A DNA stretch of 61,945 bases from Anaerolineae bacterium (GTDB lineage Bacteria; Chloroflexota; Anaerolineae; Fen-1058): contig PMCF01000291.1 in NCBI GenBank assembly GCA_003154115.1, positions 27,335 through 89,279 on the forward strand. Reading direction: 5' to 3'. The notes under the pieces were generated by a model. The model saw nothing but the letters and a program-made list of their open reading frames with translations. It was not told where the DNA came from and searched no databases. Below, piece by piece: positions 48,738-57,651 of the stretch. How positions within the stretch are numbered: position 1 is the stretch's first letter; each line of letters opens with the position of its first letter. A program made the translations under genes and the position numbers.

Positions 48738-49854
48738 ACTGCTGTTGCCATTCGTCATCATCGGCGTGCTCCTGGTGCTCTGGGGACTGGCCTCGAATGC
48801 GTCTTCGACCAGCGCCGCGCCGCTGAGCGTCGATCGCAGCGCTGCGCCGCCCGCGCAGCAAACCGAACAGTACTGCCTGAGTTGTCACGGCAAGCCCGAT
48901 CTGAAGATGACCTTGCCCAGCGGCGAAGAATTGTCGCTGTATATTTCGCCCGATCAATTGAAATCGTCGGCGCACAGTCCGGCCGGCATTGAGTGCGAAG
49001 CGTGCCACACGAACATCACGACCTATCCGCACCCGGCGATCAACTTTCAGACGCGGCGCGACTTGTCACGTTCGTATTACGAAGCGTGCCAGAAATGCCA
49101 CCCGGCCAACTATGCTAAAACGCAGGATGGTATCCATGCCAAATCCGCCGCAGCGGGTGATCCGAAGGCGCCGATCTGCACGGATTGTCACGGGGCACAC
49201 GACGTACAAAAGCCCGATCAACCGCGCGTGAAGATTTCTCAGACGTGCAGTCCCTGTCACCAGGATGTTTATGATAGTTACAAGAACAGCATCCACGGTA
49301 GCGCCCTGATCAACGACAACAATCCTGATGTCCCGGTGTGCACCGATTGCCACGGCGTCCACAACATTCAAGATCCGCGCACGGCACAGTTCCGTGTTCA
49401 GACTCCAGAAATGTGCGCCGGCTGCCACGCCGATCCGCAACGCATGAGCAAATATAACCTGCCCACCGACGTGTATAGCTTGTATCAGACTTCATGGCAT
49501 GGCGTGGATATTTCCGTTTACAAAGCCAACTGGCCGACGATCTGGCATGAGAGCGCGGTGTGCACCGACTGCCACAGCGTTCACGATATCCTGCCGGCCA
49601 GCGATCCTAAATCGAGCGTGAATCCGAACAATCTCCTGGCGACATGTCAGAAATGCCACAAGAATGCCGGCCCCAACTGGACTTCGGCGTGGACCGGCCA
49701 CAACAAGATCGATCCGCAGCGCACGCCGTATTTGTACGCCGTCGATCGCTTCTACAGCCAGTTTGCACAGGCCGTCTTGTGGCTGTGCATCCTCTATGTG
49801 GTCTTGCAGATCATGCACGCCCTCGTCGATCGGGTGAGGAGGAGTTTGAAATGA
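48724..49854 (+). CDS. Nonahaem c-type cytochrome (unit 1)
   Basis: The 376-residue product has an N-terminal signal anchor (residues 5-28) and nine CXXCH motifs: CLSCH, CEACH, CQKCH, CTDCH, CSPCH, CTDCH, CAGCH, CTDCH, CQKCH. A C-terminal membrane segment follows (AVLWLCILYVVLQIMHAL). The haem domain would face the outside. I chose the start at 48724 because GGAGGAGG lies just before it. Its stop overlaps the start of the cyt b gene (ATGA). It is the paralogue of the gene at 50585, sharing the motif order and the membrane tail. Confidence 0.93.
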   Translation: MVKSRLLLPFVIIGVLLVLWGLASNASSTSAAPLSVDRSAAPPAQQTEQYCLSCHGKPDLKMTLPSGEELSLYISPDQLKSSAHSPAGIECEACHTNITTYPHPAINFQTRRDLSRSYYEACQKCHPANYAKTQDGIHAKSAAAGDPKAPICTDCHGAHDVQKPDQPRVKISQTCSPCHQDVYDSYKNSIHGSALINDNNPDVPVCTDCHGVHNIQDPRTAQFRVQTPEMCAGCHADPQRMSKYNLPTDVYSLYQTSWHGVDISVYKANWPTIWHESAVCTDCHSVHDILPASDPKSSVNPNNLLATCQKCHKNAGPNWTSAWTGHNKIDPQRTPYLYAVDRFYSQFAQAVLWLCILYVVLQIMHALVDRVRRSLK

Positions 49855-50585
49855 GCGCGGTCAATTCAGCCGCCCCGGCCACACACGGGGTGCAGGTGGT
49901 TCGCTTTTTTGCACGCTTCGCGCGCGCGCAGCGCTGGGAACATTGGCTGCTTTTTCTCTCGTTTACGGTGCTGTTTCTGACCGGCATCGTGCAGAAATAT
50001 CGCACCGAGTCGTGGAGCCAGAATATTTTGTCGACGCCGCAGCGCCTCGTGTGGGTGCAGAGCATTCATCACGTGGCGGCCATCGTCCTGATCGTGGAAG
50101 TGATCATCCATCTGGCGCACGGCTTCTACTTGCTGGCCCGCCGCAAGATGCCGCACGCCATGTTCCCGGAGTGGCAGGATGTGAAAGATGCAGGAAGCAT
50201 GACAAAGTATCTGCTGTTCCTCGCCAAGCGCCGCCCAAAGTACGGCAAATACAGCTTTGAAGAGAAACTCACTTACTGGTTCCTGTTCTTCAGCATCGGC
50301 ATCATGGTGATCACGGGCTTCGTCATCTGGTTCCCCATTCAGATTACCACGGTGCTGCCGGGCAGCGTCGTACCGGCCGCCAAATTGACGCACAGCACCG
50401 AGGCCATCGTCGCCGGCGTCTTTGTGCTGATCTGGCATCTGTACCACGTCTTGATCGAGCGCTTGAACCTCAGCATGTTTACGGGGCGTATGAATGAAAA
50501 CGATATGCGTAAGTATCACGCGACCGAATACGAGCGACTGACGGGTGAGTCAGCCGATACGCCCGATCAAGGAGGTCAAGCCTGA
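49851..50585 (+). CDS. Cytochrome b subunit (unit 1)
   Basis: The 244-residue product has four membrane segments and the haem-ligand histidines of the formate dehydrogenase gamma / cytochrome b561 type: RWEHWLLFLSF, WVQSIHHVAAIVL, HLAHGFYLL and LIWHLYHVLIE, with a late HSTEAIVAG. It would oxidise or reduce quinone and exchange electrons with the nonahaem partner. The tail SMFTGRMNENDMRKYH is nearly repeated in the paralogue at 51828. Confidence 0.92.
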   Translation: MSAVNSAAPATHGVQVVRFFARFARAQRWEHWLLFLSFTVLFLTGIVQKYRTESWSQNILSTPQRLVWVQSIHHVAAIVLIVEVIIHLAHGFYLLARRKMPHAMFPEWQDVKDAGSMTKYLLFLAKRRPKYGKYSFEEKLTYWFLFFSIGIMVITGFVIWFPIQITTVLPGSVVPAAKLTHSTEAIVAGVFVLIWHLYHVLIERLNLSMFTGRMNENDMRKYHATEYERLTGESADTPDQGGQA

Positions 50586-51835
50586 TGCGACGACTTCCCT
50601 GGATTTTTTCTATCTTGATCGTGCTGGGCGCGGTGTTGCTGATCGTACCGGGCGCGATCGCCGCGCCCCAACCGATCGGGTTGGCCACCGTCCCCGATCG
50701 AGCTCCTCAGCCTCAACAGCCGCAGCCGATCGGCAATGACACGTGCCTGGCCTGCCACTCCAATCAAAGCTTGGAAAAGAAACTCCTTAACGGCGATACA
50801 CTGAGCCTGTACGTCAATCCCGACGATCATGCCAATTCCGTGCACGGTCAAGCGGGGTTGACGTGCGTCCAATGTCACACCAATTTCGATCAGCAGCACG
50901 TCCAGGATCCGGCAAAGTCTCCCGGCTTCGAGGCCAATGATCGGCGTGATGTCAGCCTGAAGTTGGTCCCGCTCTGTGCGTCCTGCCACGCCGATCAAGC
51001 TGCTAAAGCCAACGACAGCGTTCACTCGCGCGCGCTGCAAAAAGGCAATGTCAACGCCGCCATCTGCACCGACTGTCACGGTTGGCACACGGTGCGCCGC
51101 CTGACCGATCCAGCTACCAAAAAACTGACGCAGGATTCGCGCGTGTGGGTTCCGCAGACGTGCGCCAAATGCCACAGCACCATTTACGCGCAATACAAAG
51201 ACAGCGTGCACGGCGCGGCGCTCGTCAGCGGCAACCCCGATGTCCCCACGTGCATCGACTGTCACGGCGTGCACAACATCGGCGATCCGACGACGGCGGC
51301 GTTCCGCCTGAAGTCGCCTGAGTTATGCTCCAAGTGTCACGCTGATCCCACGATCATGGACAAGTACAAAATCTCCACGCAGGTGCTCAATACTTACGTG
51401 GCCGATTTTCACGGTACCACGGTGACGTTGTTTGAAAAGCAAAGTCCTGACGCCCAAACTAACAAGCCGGTCTGCTTCGATTGTCATGGCGTGCACGATA
51501 TTGCGCGCGTGGATGATCCACAAAAGGGCCTGGATTTGAAAGCCAACATCCTGAAGCGCTGCCAGGTCTGCCATCCGACGGCCACGACGAACTTCTCGGA
51601 TGCCTGGTTGTCGCACTACATCCCGTCGCCGGACAAGTATCCGGTGGTCTACTACGTGAATCTGTTCTACAGCGTCTTCATTCCGGGCGTGCTGATCCCC
51701 ATGGCGATTCTCGTGGTGCTGGATGTTAGCTCGGTCGTGCGCCGGAAGTTGCGCAAGCAGAAGGGCCAACCCAAACCGCCCGCCCCGCCAGCGGCGGGCG
51801 CTAGTGCAAGTGGAAAGGAGTCGAGCCATGACTAG
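50585..51835 (+). CDS. Nonahaem c-type cytochrome (unit 2)
   Basis: The 416-residue product has a signal segment (residues 5-27) and nine motifs: CLACH, CVQCH, CASCH, CTDCH, CAKCH, CIDCH, CSKCH, CFDCH, CQVCH. A C-terminal membrane segment follows (VFIPGVLIPMAILVVLDV), then a basic Pro/Ala-rich tail. It overlaps the preceding stop by one base. It is the second copy of the 48724 protein; blocks such as SLYVNPDDHANSVHGQAG match SLYISPDQLKSSAHSPAG there. Confidence 0.93.
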   Translation: MRRLPWIFSILIVLGAVLLIVPGAIAAPQPIGLATVPDRAPQPQQPQPIGNDTCLACHSNQSLEKKLLNGDTLSLYVNPDDHANSVHGQAGLTCVQCHTNFDQQHVQDPAKSPGFEANDRRDVSLKLVPLCASCHADQAAKANDSVHSRALQKGNVNAAICTDCHGWHTVRRLTDPATKKLTQDSRVWVPQTCAKCHSTIYAQYKDSVHGAALVSGNPDVPTCIDCHGVHNIGDPTTAAFRLKSPELCSKCHADPTIMDKYKISTQVLNTYVADFHGTTVTLFEKQSPDAQTNKPVCFDCHGVHDIARVDDPQKGLDLKANILKRCQVCHPTATTNFSDAWLSHYIPSPDKYPVVYYVNLFYSVFIPGVLIPMAILVVLDVSSVVRRKLRKQKGQPKPPAPPAAGASASGKESSHD

Positions 51836-54020
51836 CACGACCCCGCCCCAACAGCCTACCCCAAAGCCCAATCCGACGCCAAAACCTGTAGCGCAGCCCG
51901 CGCCGCAGCCGATTACTCCCGTCAAGGTCGTAACGCGCTTTGCCGTCCTGGAGCGCATCGAGCACTTCATTCTGTTGCTCTCGTTCACCACGCTGGCGGT
52001 TACGGGTCTGCCGCAAAAGTTTGCCACTGCGCCGTTGAGCCAGTTCGTCATCGGCCTGTTTGGCGGCATCGATGCGATCCGCCAGGTGCATCATCTGGCG
52101 GCGATCATCCTGATGATCCTGAGCATCTATCACGTCGTCACGGTGTTCTATCGCGTTTTCGTGCAGCGGGTGTCGTGGACCATGCTGCCGCTCGTCGATG
52201 ATTTCAAGCATTTGTGGCAGGACCTGTTGTACTACGCCGACCGCCGCAAGCACAAAGCCTATTACGCGCGCTACAACTATGCGGAGAAGGCCGAATACCT
52301 GGCCGTGGTCTGGGGCACGTTCATCATGATCATCACCGGCTTCATGATGTGGAACCCCATCGCCACGACGAACTTTCTGCCCGGTCAATTCATTCCGGCA
52401 GCTAAAGTCGCACATGGCGGCGAAGCCGTGTTGGCCGTGCTGGCGATCATCCTGTGGCACTTCTATCATGTGCACCTGCGCCATTTCAACAAGAGCGTCT
52501 TTACCGGCAGGATGACGCGCCACGAAATGGAAGAAGAGCATCCGGCAGAACTGGCTTTGATCGAAAGCGGCAAGGCCAAGAAACAAATTCCACCTGAAGT
52601 GTTGCGCCGCCGCCAACGGATTTTCTACCCGGTCGCCTCGGTGATCGTCATCGTCTCTGGTATTCTGCTGTTGGGGTTCGTGACGTTCGAGAAAACCGCG
52701 ATCGAGACGGTGCCGCCCAAGGTCACCGGCGAAGCTTTCGTGCCATACACACCGACGCCAACTCTGCCACCTACACCGACGCCAACCATGACGCCGACGC
52801 CCGGCCCGGTGCCGGCAACACCTGGAACGGCAGCTGGCGTGTCGTGGAATACGACCATCGGCCCGCTGTTGAGTGCCAAGTGCACGGCCTGTCACATCAA
52901 CGCCGCCATGAACGATCTGTCGTTGAAGACCTATGCCGATGCGTTGAAGGGCGGTAAGAGCGGCCCGGCGATCGTGCCGAATGATCCCGCTAAGAGTATG
53001 TTGGTTCAAATTCAACAACAAGGCGGCCACCCCGGTCAGCTCAGCGCCGATGAGCTCGCGCAAGTCATGGCGTGGATTAAAGCAGGCGCACCTGAGACCG
53101 GTGGCGTTGCGGTGCCGATCGCCACGCCTACTGCACCTGCGCCTCTCTCGTGGAGTGACTTCCAGCCCGCCTTCGACTTGAAATGCGGTACTTGCCACGT
53201 GCAAACTCAGTTAGGTGGCTTATCGCTCAAGACCTATGCCGGTGCGTTAAAGGGCGGCAAGAGCGGCCCGGCGATCGTGCCGAATGATCCCGATAAGAGC
53301 GTGCTGGTGCAGATCCAACGAACAGGCAAGCATCCGAATCTGCTCAGTCCGCAAGAATTTGATGCGCTGCTTGCCTGGATTAACGCAGGTGCTCCGGAAA
53401 CCGTTAGCGCCACGCCGACGCCGGCTCCTGCCAGTGCGCCCTCTGCAACAGAAAGCTGGACGAGTGGCATCGATCAGATTTTCAATGCCAAGTGTGCGGC
53501 GTGCCATATTCAGCTGCAATCGGGCGGTCTCTCACTCAAGTCTTACGCCGACGCGTTGAAGGGCGGCCAGGATGGCCCGGTGATTGCGCCCAACGCGCCT
53601 GACACAAGTCTGCTCGTGCAAATTCAGCAGAAGGGCGGACACCCCGGTCAGCTCTCGCCTGATGAACTGAATCGCGTCATCGCCTGGATCAAAGCGGGTG
53701 CACCGGAAGCGAGCGGCGGCGCTTCATCATCAGCGCCAACACCCGCGGCGGCAACCCCGGCCAAATGGAGCGATTTCACAGCGACACTAAACATGAAGTG
53801 TGGCACGTGCCACGTTAAGGTACAATTAGGCGGCCTGTCATTCAAGACCTATGCCGATGTGCTCAAGGGCGGCCAGAGCGGCCCGGCGGTTGTACCTGGC
53901 AATCCCGACAAGAGCGTGCTTGTCCAGGTCATGCAAGCGGGTGATCACGCCAACGTGCTGAGCGCCGAGGAGTTAGCGGCCATCATCGCGTGGATTAAAT
54001 CAGGCGCGCCAGAGAAGTAG
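51828..54020 (+). CDS. Cytochrome b fused to four monohaem c domains (unit 2)
   Basis: The 730-residue product begins with a Pro/Thr-rich tail. A cytochrome b561-like part follows (residues 35-270: RIEHFILLLSF, VHHLAAIIL, LWHFYHVHLRHF, SVFTGRMTRHEMEEEH), then a fifth membrane segment near 275-300. Four copies of a roughly 90-residue c domain come next, with motifs CTACH, CGTCH, CAACH and CGTCH. Each reads LSLKTYADALKGG, then GPAIVPNDPxKS and AWIKAGAPE, separated by Pro/Thr/Ala linkers. The fusion would carry electrons outward from the membrane. It overlaps the previous gene by 8 bp. Confidence 0.92.
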   Translation: MTSTTPPQQPTPKPNPTPKPVAQPAPQPITPVKVVTRFAVLERIEHFILLLSFTTLAVTGLPQKFATAPLSQFVIGLFGGIDAIRQVHHLAAIILMILSIYHVVTVFYRVFVQRVSWTMLPLVDDFKHLWQDLLYYADRRKHKAYYARYNYAEKAEYLAVVWGTFIMIITGFMMWNPIATTNFLPGQFIPAAKVAHGGEAVLAVLAIILWHFYHVHLRHFNKSVFTGRMTRHEMEEEHPAELALIESGKAKKQIPPEVLRRRQRIFYPVASVIVIVSGILLLGFVTFEKTAIETVPPKVTGEAFVPYTPTPTLPPTPTPTMTPTPGPVPATPGTAAGVSWNTTIGPLLSAKCTACHINAAMNDLSLKTYADALKGGKSGPAIVPNDPAKSMLVQIQQQGGHPGQLSADELAQVMAWIKAGAPETGGVAVPIATPTAPAPLSWSDFQPAFDLKCGTCHVQTQLGGLSLKTYAGALKGGKSGPAIVPNDPDKSVLVQIQRTGKHPNLLSPQEFDALLAWINAGAPETVSATPTPAPASAPSATESWTSGIDQIFNAKCAACHIQLQSGGLSLKSYADALKGGQDGPVIAPNAPDTSLLVQIQQKGGHPGQLSPDELNRVIAWIKAGAPEASGGASSSAPTPAAATPAKWSDFTATLNMKCGTCHVKVQLGGLSFKTYADVLKGGQSGPAVVPGNPDKSVLVQVMQAGDHANVLSAEELAAIIAWIKSGAPEK

Positions 54021-54145
54021 AAGCGAGCCAAGTTAGCCCATTCAAGCCAGCGGAGCTTGCCAAGAAAAATCACAGCAAGCGCCAACGGTAGGTGTTGTGA
54101 AGACGTTCATCGATTCCGCGTTTCGTTCACGAGAGGAGGACGCTT

Positions 54146-55942
54146 ATGAAGCGGATTAAGCATGGATTGCATTGGTTCTTCGTACCAGGCCGCGGTGCGC
54201 CTAAGTGGCGCTGGCTGTTGCTGTTTGGCACTTTGGCGATAGCGGTTGTCGTGTTGTTCTCGGGCGGCTCCCAAGTTTGGGAATACACGAACTCACCCCA
54301 GTTTTGCGGCACGACCTGTCACACTATGCCACCGGAATATACCGCCTATCTGACCTCGCCGCATGCCCGCATTTTGTGTGTTGAATGCCACATTGGGCGC
54401 GATTTCATGGGCGGCGGTTTTGTCCTCCGCAAAGCCGGTGACCTCAAACACGTCTTAGCCACCATTACGCAGAGCTATCAATTTCCGATGCGGGCCAACG
54501 ACATGCGTCCGGCCCGTGAAACCTGCGAACGTTGCCATTCGCCGGACAAATTCTCAGACGACAAACTGATCGAGATCAAACGCTTTGGTACCGATCCGGA
54601 CAACACGCTGACTAGCATCTTCTTGACCATGAAGACCGGCGGTGGCAACGCGCGCCAAGGTCTAGGTCGCGGCATCCATTGGCACGTCCAAAACACACTC
54701 TACTATCTGCCGACGGATTCGGCCGAGCAAAATATTCCTTTGGTCCGGGTCGTCGAAAATGACGGTAGCCTTACGGACTACGTCGATATCGAATCCAACG
54801 TCGACTTGTCCAAGGTCGATCCAGGACAGTTCAAAAAGATGGATTGCATGACGTGCCACAATCGTATTACGCATCTCGTCATGCCGCCGCCCGATCGCAT
54901 CGATCAGATGATGGCTCGCAACCTGATCGATCCCGCCATCCCCGAAATCCGCCTGCGGGGTACCGAAGTATTGAGCGCCACCTATGCGACCATTCCCGCT
55001 GCGCTAACCGGAATCGCAGCCCTGAAAGATTTCTATCAGACCAAATATCCCGACTTCTACGCGGCGAACTCCGCCAAAGTCGATGCCGCCATCACGGCTT
55101 TGCAGGGCGCTTATCAAGACAGCACGTTCCCAGAGCAGAAATCCGATTGGACCACGCATCCCAACAACGTGGGCCATCGCTACACGCCCGGCTGCTTCCG
55201 TTGCCACGACGGCAAACATCTGAATGCCAAGCAAGAATCAATCCCGCTGGAATGCAACCTGTGCCACTCGGTCCCAGTTGTGGTTGGCCCAGACAAGTTT
55301 GTGGCCGACATCGAGATCAGTCGCGGCCCCGAGCCTGAATCGCACTTGAATTCCAATTGGCTGGGCTTGCATCGCAATGCCTTCGATGAAACGTGTGCGG
55401 CCTGCCATACGACGGGGAATGCAGGCGGAACGGACAATAGCTCTTTCTGCTCAAACAGCGCGTGCCATGGCAGTGACTGGAAATACGCCGGCCTCGATGC
55501 TCCGGCCCTGGGCAGCGTATTGCAGAAACAGCTGCCACCCACCCCAACGCCCGCGCCTACCCAAGAACCATCTCCGACGCCTCAGCCATCTCCAACGCCG
55601 CAGCTGGCTGAGGGGACTACGCCCGCAGCAACTGCCGGAGCAACCGCCGCAGCGACGGCCGCTCCGGCAGCCGGGGGTGCTCTCACTTATGCTGGAACGA
55701 TCAGCGCTATCTTCACCAACCGCTGTAGTAAATGCCATGGATCTGCTGCGCTGGCTGGACTGAACCTGACCACCTATGCGACGGCCCTGAAAGGTGGTAA
55801 GGATGGGCCGGTGATTGTGCCTGGCGATCCGGTAAATAGTTTGCTGATCAAAAAACAGAGTGTCCCGCACTTTGGACAACTCACGTCGAGCGAGTTGCAA
55901 TTAGTCACCGATTGGATCAAAGCGGGAGCACCAGAGAAATAG
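54146..55942 (+). CDS. NapC/NirT-like multihaem cytochrome with C-terminal monohaem domain
   Basis: The 598-residue product has a membrane anchor (residues 22-42), then FCGTTCHTMPPEY (CX3CH, Cys54 to His59), CVECHIG, CERCH, CMTCH, CFRCH, CNLCH, CAACH and CSNSACH (CX4CH). After a Pro/Thr-rich linker comes a final c domain (CSKCH, LNLTTYATALKGG, DWIKAGAPEK) like those repeated in the upstream protein. NapC/NirT proteins take electrons from quinol. It has its own ribosome site (GAGAGGAGG) after a 125-bp gap, so it may be separately transcribed. Confidence 0.9.
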   Translation: MKRIKHGLHWFFVPGRGAPKWRWLLLFGTLAIAVVVLFSGGSQVWEYTNSPQFCGTTCHTMPPEYTAYLTSPHARILCVECHIGRDFMGGGFVLRKAGDLKHVLATITQSYQFPMRANDMRPARETCERCHSPDKFSDDKLIEIKRFGTDPDNTLTSIFLTMKTGGGNARQGLGRGIHWHVQNTLYYLPTDSAEQNIPLVRVVENDGSLTDYVDIESNVDLSKVDPGQFKKMDCMTCHNRITHLVMPPPDRIDQMMARNLIDPAIPEIRLRGTEVLSATYATIPAALTGIAALKDFYQTKYPDFYAANSAKVDAAITALQGAYQDSTFPEQKSDWTTHPNNVGHRYTPGCFRCHDGKHLNAKQESIPLECNLCHSVPVVVGPDKFVADIEISRGPEPESHLNSNWLGLHRNAFDETCAACHTTGNAGGTDNSSFCSNSACHGSDWKYAGLDAPALGSVLQKQLPPTPTPAPTQEPSPTPQPSPTPQLAEGTTPAATAGATAAATAAPAAGGALTYAGTISAIFTNRCSKCHGSAALAGLNLTTYATALKGGKDGPVIVPGDPVNSLLIKKQSVPHFGQLTSSELQLVTDWIKAGAPEK

Positions 55943-55967
55943 GCACAGTTCGATCGGGTAAACGGAT

Positions 55968-56004
55968 ACAGCGCCGATTCTTAGGAATCGGCGCTGTTGT
56001 TTTT
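55968..56004 (+). terminator. Terminator of the cytochrome locus
   Basis: ACAGCGCCGATTC, loop TTAG, GAATCGGCGCTGT then TGTTTTTG. Confidence 0.9.
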
Positions 56005-56022
56005 GCTTCGGATCAACCCGGA

Positions 56023-57474
56023 TCAGACTTTGGCCCGCTCCACCGGCAGCCACACGACGAACTTCGTGCCCAGCCCCACGATGCTCTCCGCATGAATCGT
56101 GCCGCCGTGCGCGGTAACGATCTCTTTCACGATCGCCAAACCCAACCCCAGGCTGCCCGTCTTTGATTTGACACGCGACTTGTCGACTTGATAGAACCGC
56201 TCGAAGATGCGTGAGAGGTCTTCGGGCGGAATGCCTGTGCCGGTATCCGCCACGGTGATCTCCACACCCCCGATCGGCTTGCCCCGCTTCACGGCCGATG
56301 AACCGCTTAACATCCGCGCGGCCACCGTGACTTTGCCGCCGCTGGGCGTGTGTTTCAAGGCATTGTCGATCAAGTTGCTGAAGACTTGTGCCAGCCGATC
56401 GCCATCGCCCCTGATAGCGGGCAACCCGGCAGCGATGTCGGTCAACAAGGTGACACCGCCTGCTTGAGCGCGCAGCGCTAAGCGTTCGATCACATTCTGC
56501 AGCAATTGATCGAGCTGCACCGACTCACTGCGCATGACAATCTGCCCGGTCTCGATGCGCGCCAGATCGAGCAGTTCGCCCACCATGCGATTCATGCGCG
56601 TGGCTTCGTCGAAGATAATCGATGCACTCTTGCGGATCGAGGCACTGTCGCCCGCCGCGCCGTCTTGAATGGCCTGCGCGAAACCTTGAATGCTGGTCAA
56701 CGGCGTCTTCAATTCGTGCGAGACATTCGCCAGAAAATCGCGCTGAGCCTGCTGCGTGCTACGCACCTGCAGCGCCATCTGATTGAAATCGCTCCCCAGC
56801 TCTTTGACTTCGCGCGATCCTTCGACGGGCACCGTCTGATCGTAATCGCCTGCGGCGATCTTCTGCGCGGCCTGCGCGACGTGCTGCATGGGCCTGACCA
56901 CCGATCGGGTGACGAGGATCGCCAGGACAATCGAGACGGCGAAGGCTAACACCAGCGCGATCAGCAGAGGTTGCAGCAGTGCTCCGAAGATCGGATCGCT
57001 GAACGCCGGGGTCGCTTCATAGGGCAGTGCAGCGACCACTTCGAGTGCGTTGCGGCGATCGAGAACCTGGCGTGTGGAATATAACCAGCGCGTATCACCC
57101 TCGTTGAATTCGCCAACCAGTGTGTTGTTGAGCCGCTGCAGTACGCCCAGACTAAACAAATTGCGACCAGTCAGACTGTTGTCTGTGTCCGCCAGAATCT
57201 GTCCCGATTGTTCGTCGATGAGAAAAATGCGGGAATCCGTGCGATCGCCGATGTTCTGTAGGCGGCGAATGATCTGATCGGGCGCTGCGCCATTTTGCAG
57301 CGGCGTGCGGAGTAAGCGTGTGATGGTCGCCGCTTCCAACGTCAGCCGCGCGGTCACCAGCCGCTTCTGCACCGGCGCCTCGCGCAGCAGGAATAACAGC
57401 GCCACACCCATAATCGCCACACAGACGAAGATGACCAAAGCGTAACTGAGCAAGAGGCGAGTGCGAAGAGACAT
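56023..57474 (-). CDS. Orphan PhoR/VicK-like sensor histidine kinase
   Basis: The 483-residue kinase has two membrane segments (about 8-30 and 165-190) around an external domain of about 130 residues. HAMP (about 190-240), HisKA with NVSHELKTPLTSIQGFA near residue 255 and HATPase (NLIDNALKHTPSGG, DTGTGIPPEDL, LGLGLAIVK) follow. Start at ATG 57474. No regulator is adjacent. The upstream region has three TTTAC-type repeats 11 bp apart (57582-57609), a layout like Pho boxes. Confidence 0.9.
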   Translation of the reverse strand: MSLRTRLLLSYALVIFVCVAIMGVALLFLLREAPVQKRLVTARLTLEAATITRLLRTPLQNGAAPDQIIRRLQNIGDRTDSRIFLIDEQSGQILADTDNSLTGRNLFSLGVLQRLNNTLVGEFNEGDTRWLYSTRQVLDRRNALEVVAALPYEATPAFSDPIFGALLQPLLIALVLAFAVSIVLAILVTRSVVRPMQHVAQAAQKIAAGDYDQTVPVEGSREVKELGSDFNQMALQVRSTQQAQRDFLANVSHELKTPLTSIQGFAQAIQDGAAGDSASIRKSASIIFDEATRMNRMVGELLDLARIETGQIVMRSESVQLDQLLQNVIERLALRAQAGGVTLLTDIAAGLPAIRGDGDRLAQVFSNLIDNALKHTPSGGKVTVAARMLSGSSAVKRGKPIGGVEITVADTGTGIPPEDLSRIFERFYQVDKSRVKSKTGSLGLGLAIVKEIVTAHGGTIHAESIVGLGTKFVVWLPVERAKV

Positions 57475-57478
57475 GGTG

Positions 57479-57517
57479 ACAATGAACAATGAACAATGAT
57501 CAATGATCAATGATCAA
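57479..57517. repeat. 7-bp tandem array
   Basis: Heptamers acaatga, acaatga, acaatga, tcaatga, tcaatga and a partial unit. It lies immediately upstream of the kinase start at 57474 (minus strand). Confidence 0.85.
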
Positions 57518-57566
57518 CCCCCGCTCCGCTGTGCTGCAGGGCTGTGTGACAAATGGGGCTATTGGT

Positions 57567-57609
57567 AGTATATGCGCGGCGTGTAAAATGGGTGTAAACG
57601 AGACGTAAA
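57567..57609 (-). promoter_or_regulatory. Pho-box-like triple repeat with -10
   Basis: On the minus strand TTTACG, TTTACA and TTTACA begin exactly 11 bp apart (plus-strand TGTAAA at 57582 and 57593, CGTAAA at 57604). TATACT follows at 57572-57567. Three repeats at one-helical-turn spacing upstream of a -10 suit an OmpR/PhoB-family activator. Confidence 0.5.
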
Positions 57610-57611
57610 CA

Positions 57612-57651
57612 CCTTGTTGCCGTGTCTACTTGTTTCCTTGTCTACTTCCTC
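57612..57651. repeat. 8-bp tandem array
   Basis: Octamers ccttgttg, ccgtgtct, acttgttt, ccttgtct, acttcctc. It ends at the stop codon of the HAD gene and shares words with the array at 25950. Confidence 0.7.

Noticed and set aside
51801-53204. A 467-codon open frame on the minus strand
   Set aside because: It is antisense to the cytochrome b/c fusion, whose haem and membrane motifs are unmistakable; the product is His/Arg/Gln-rich without domains.
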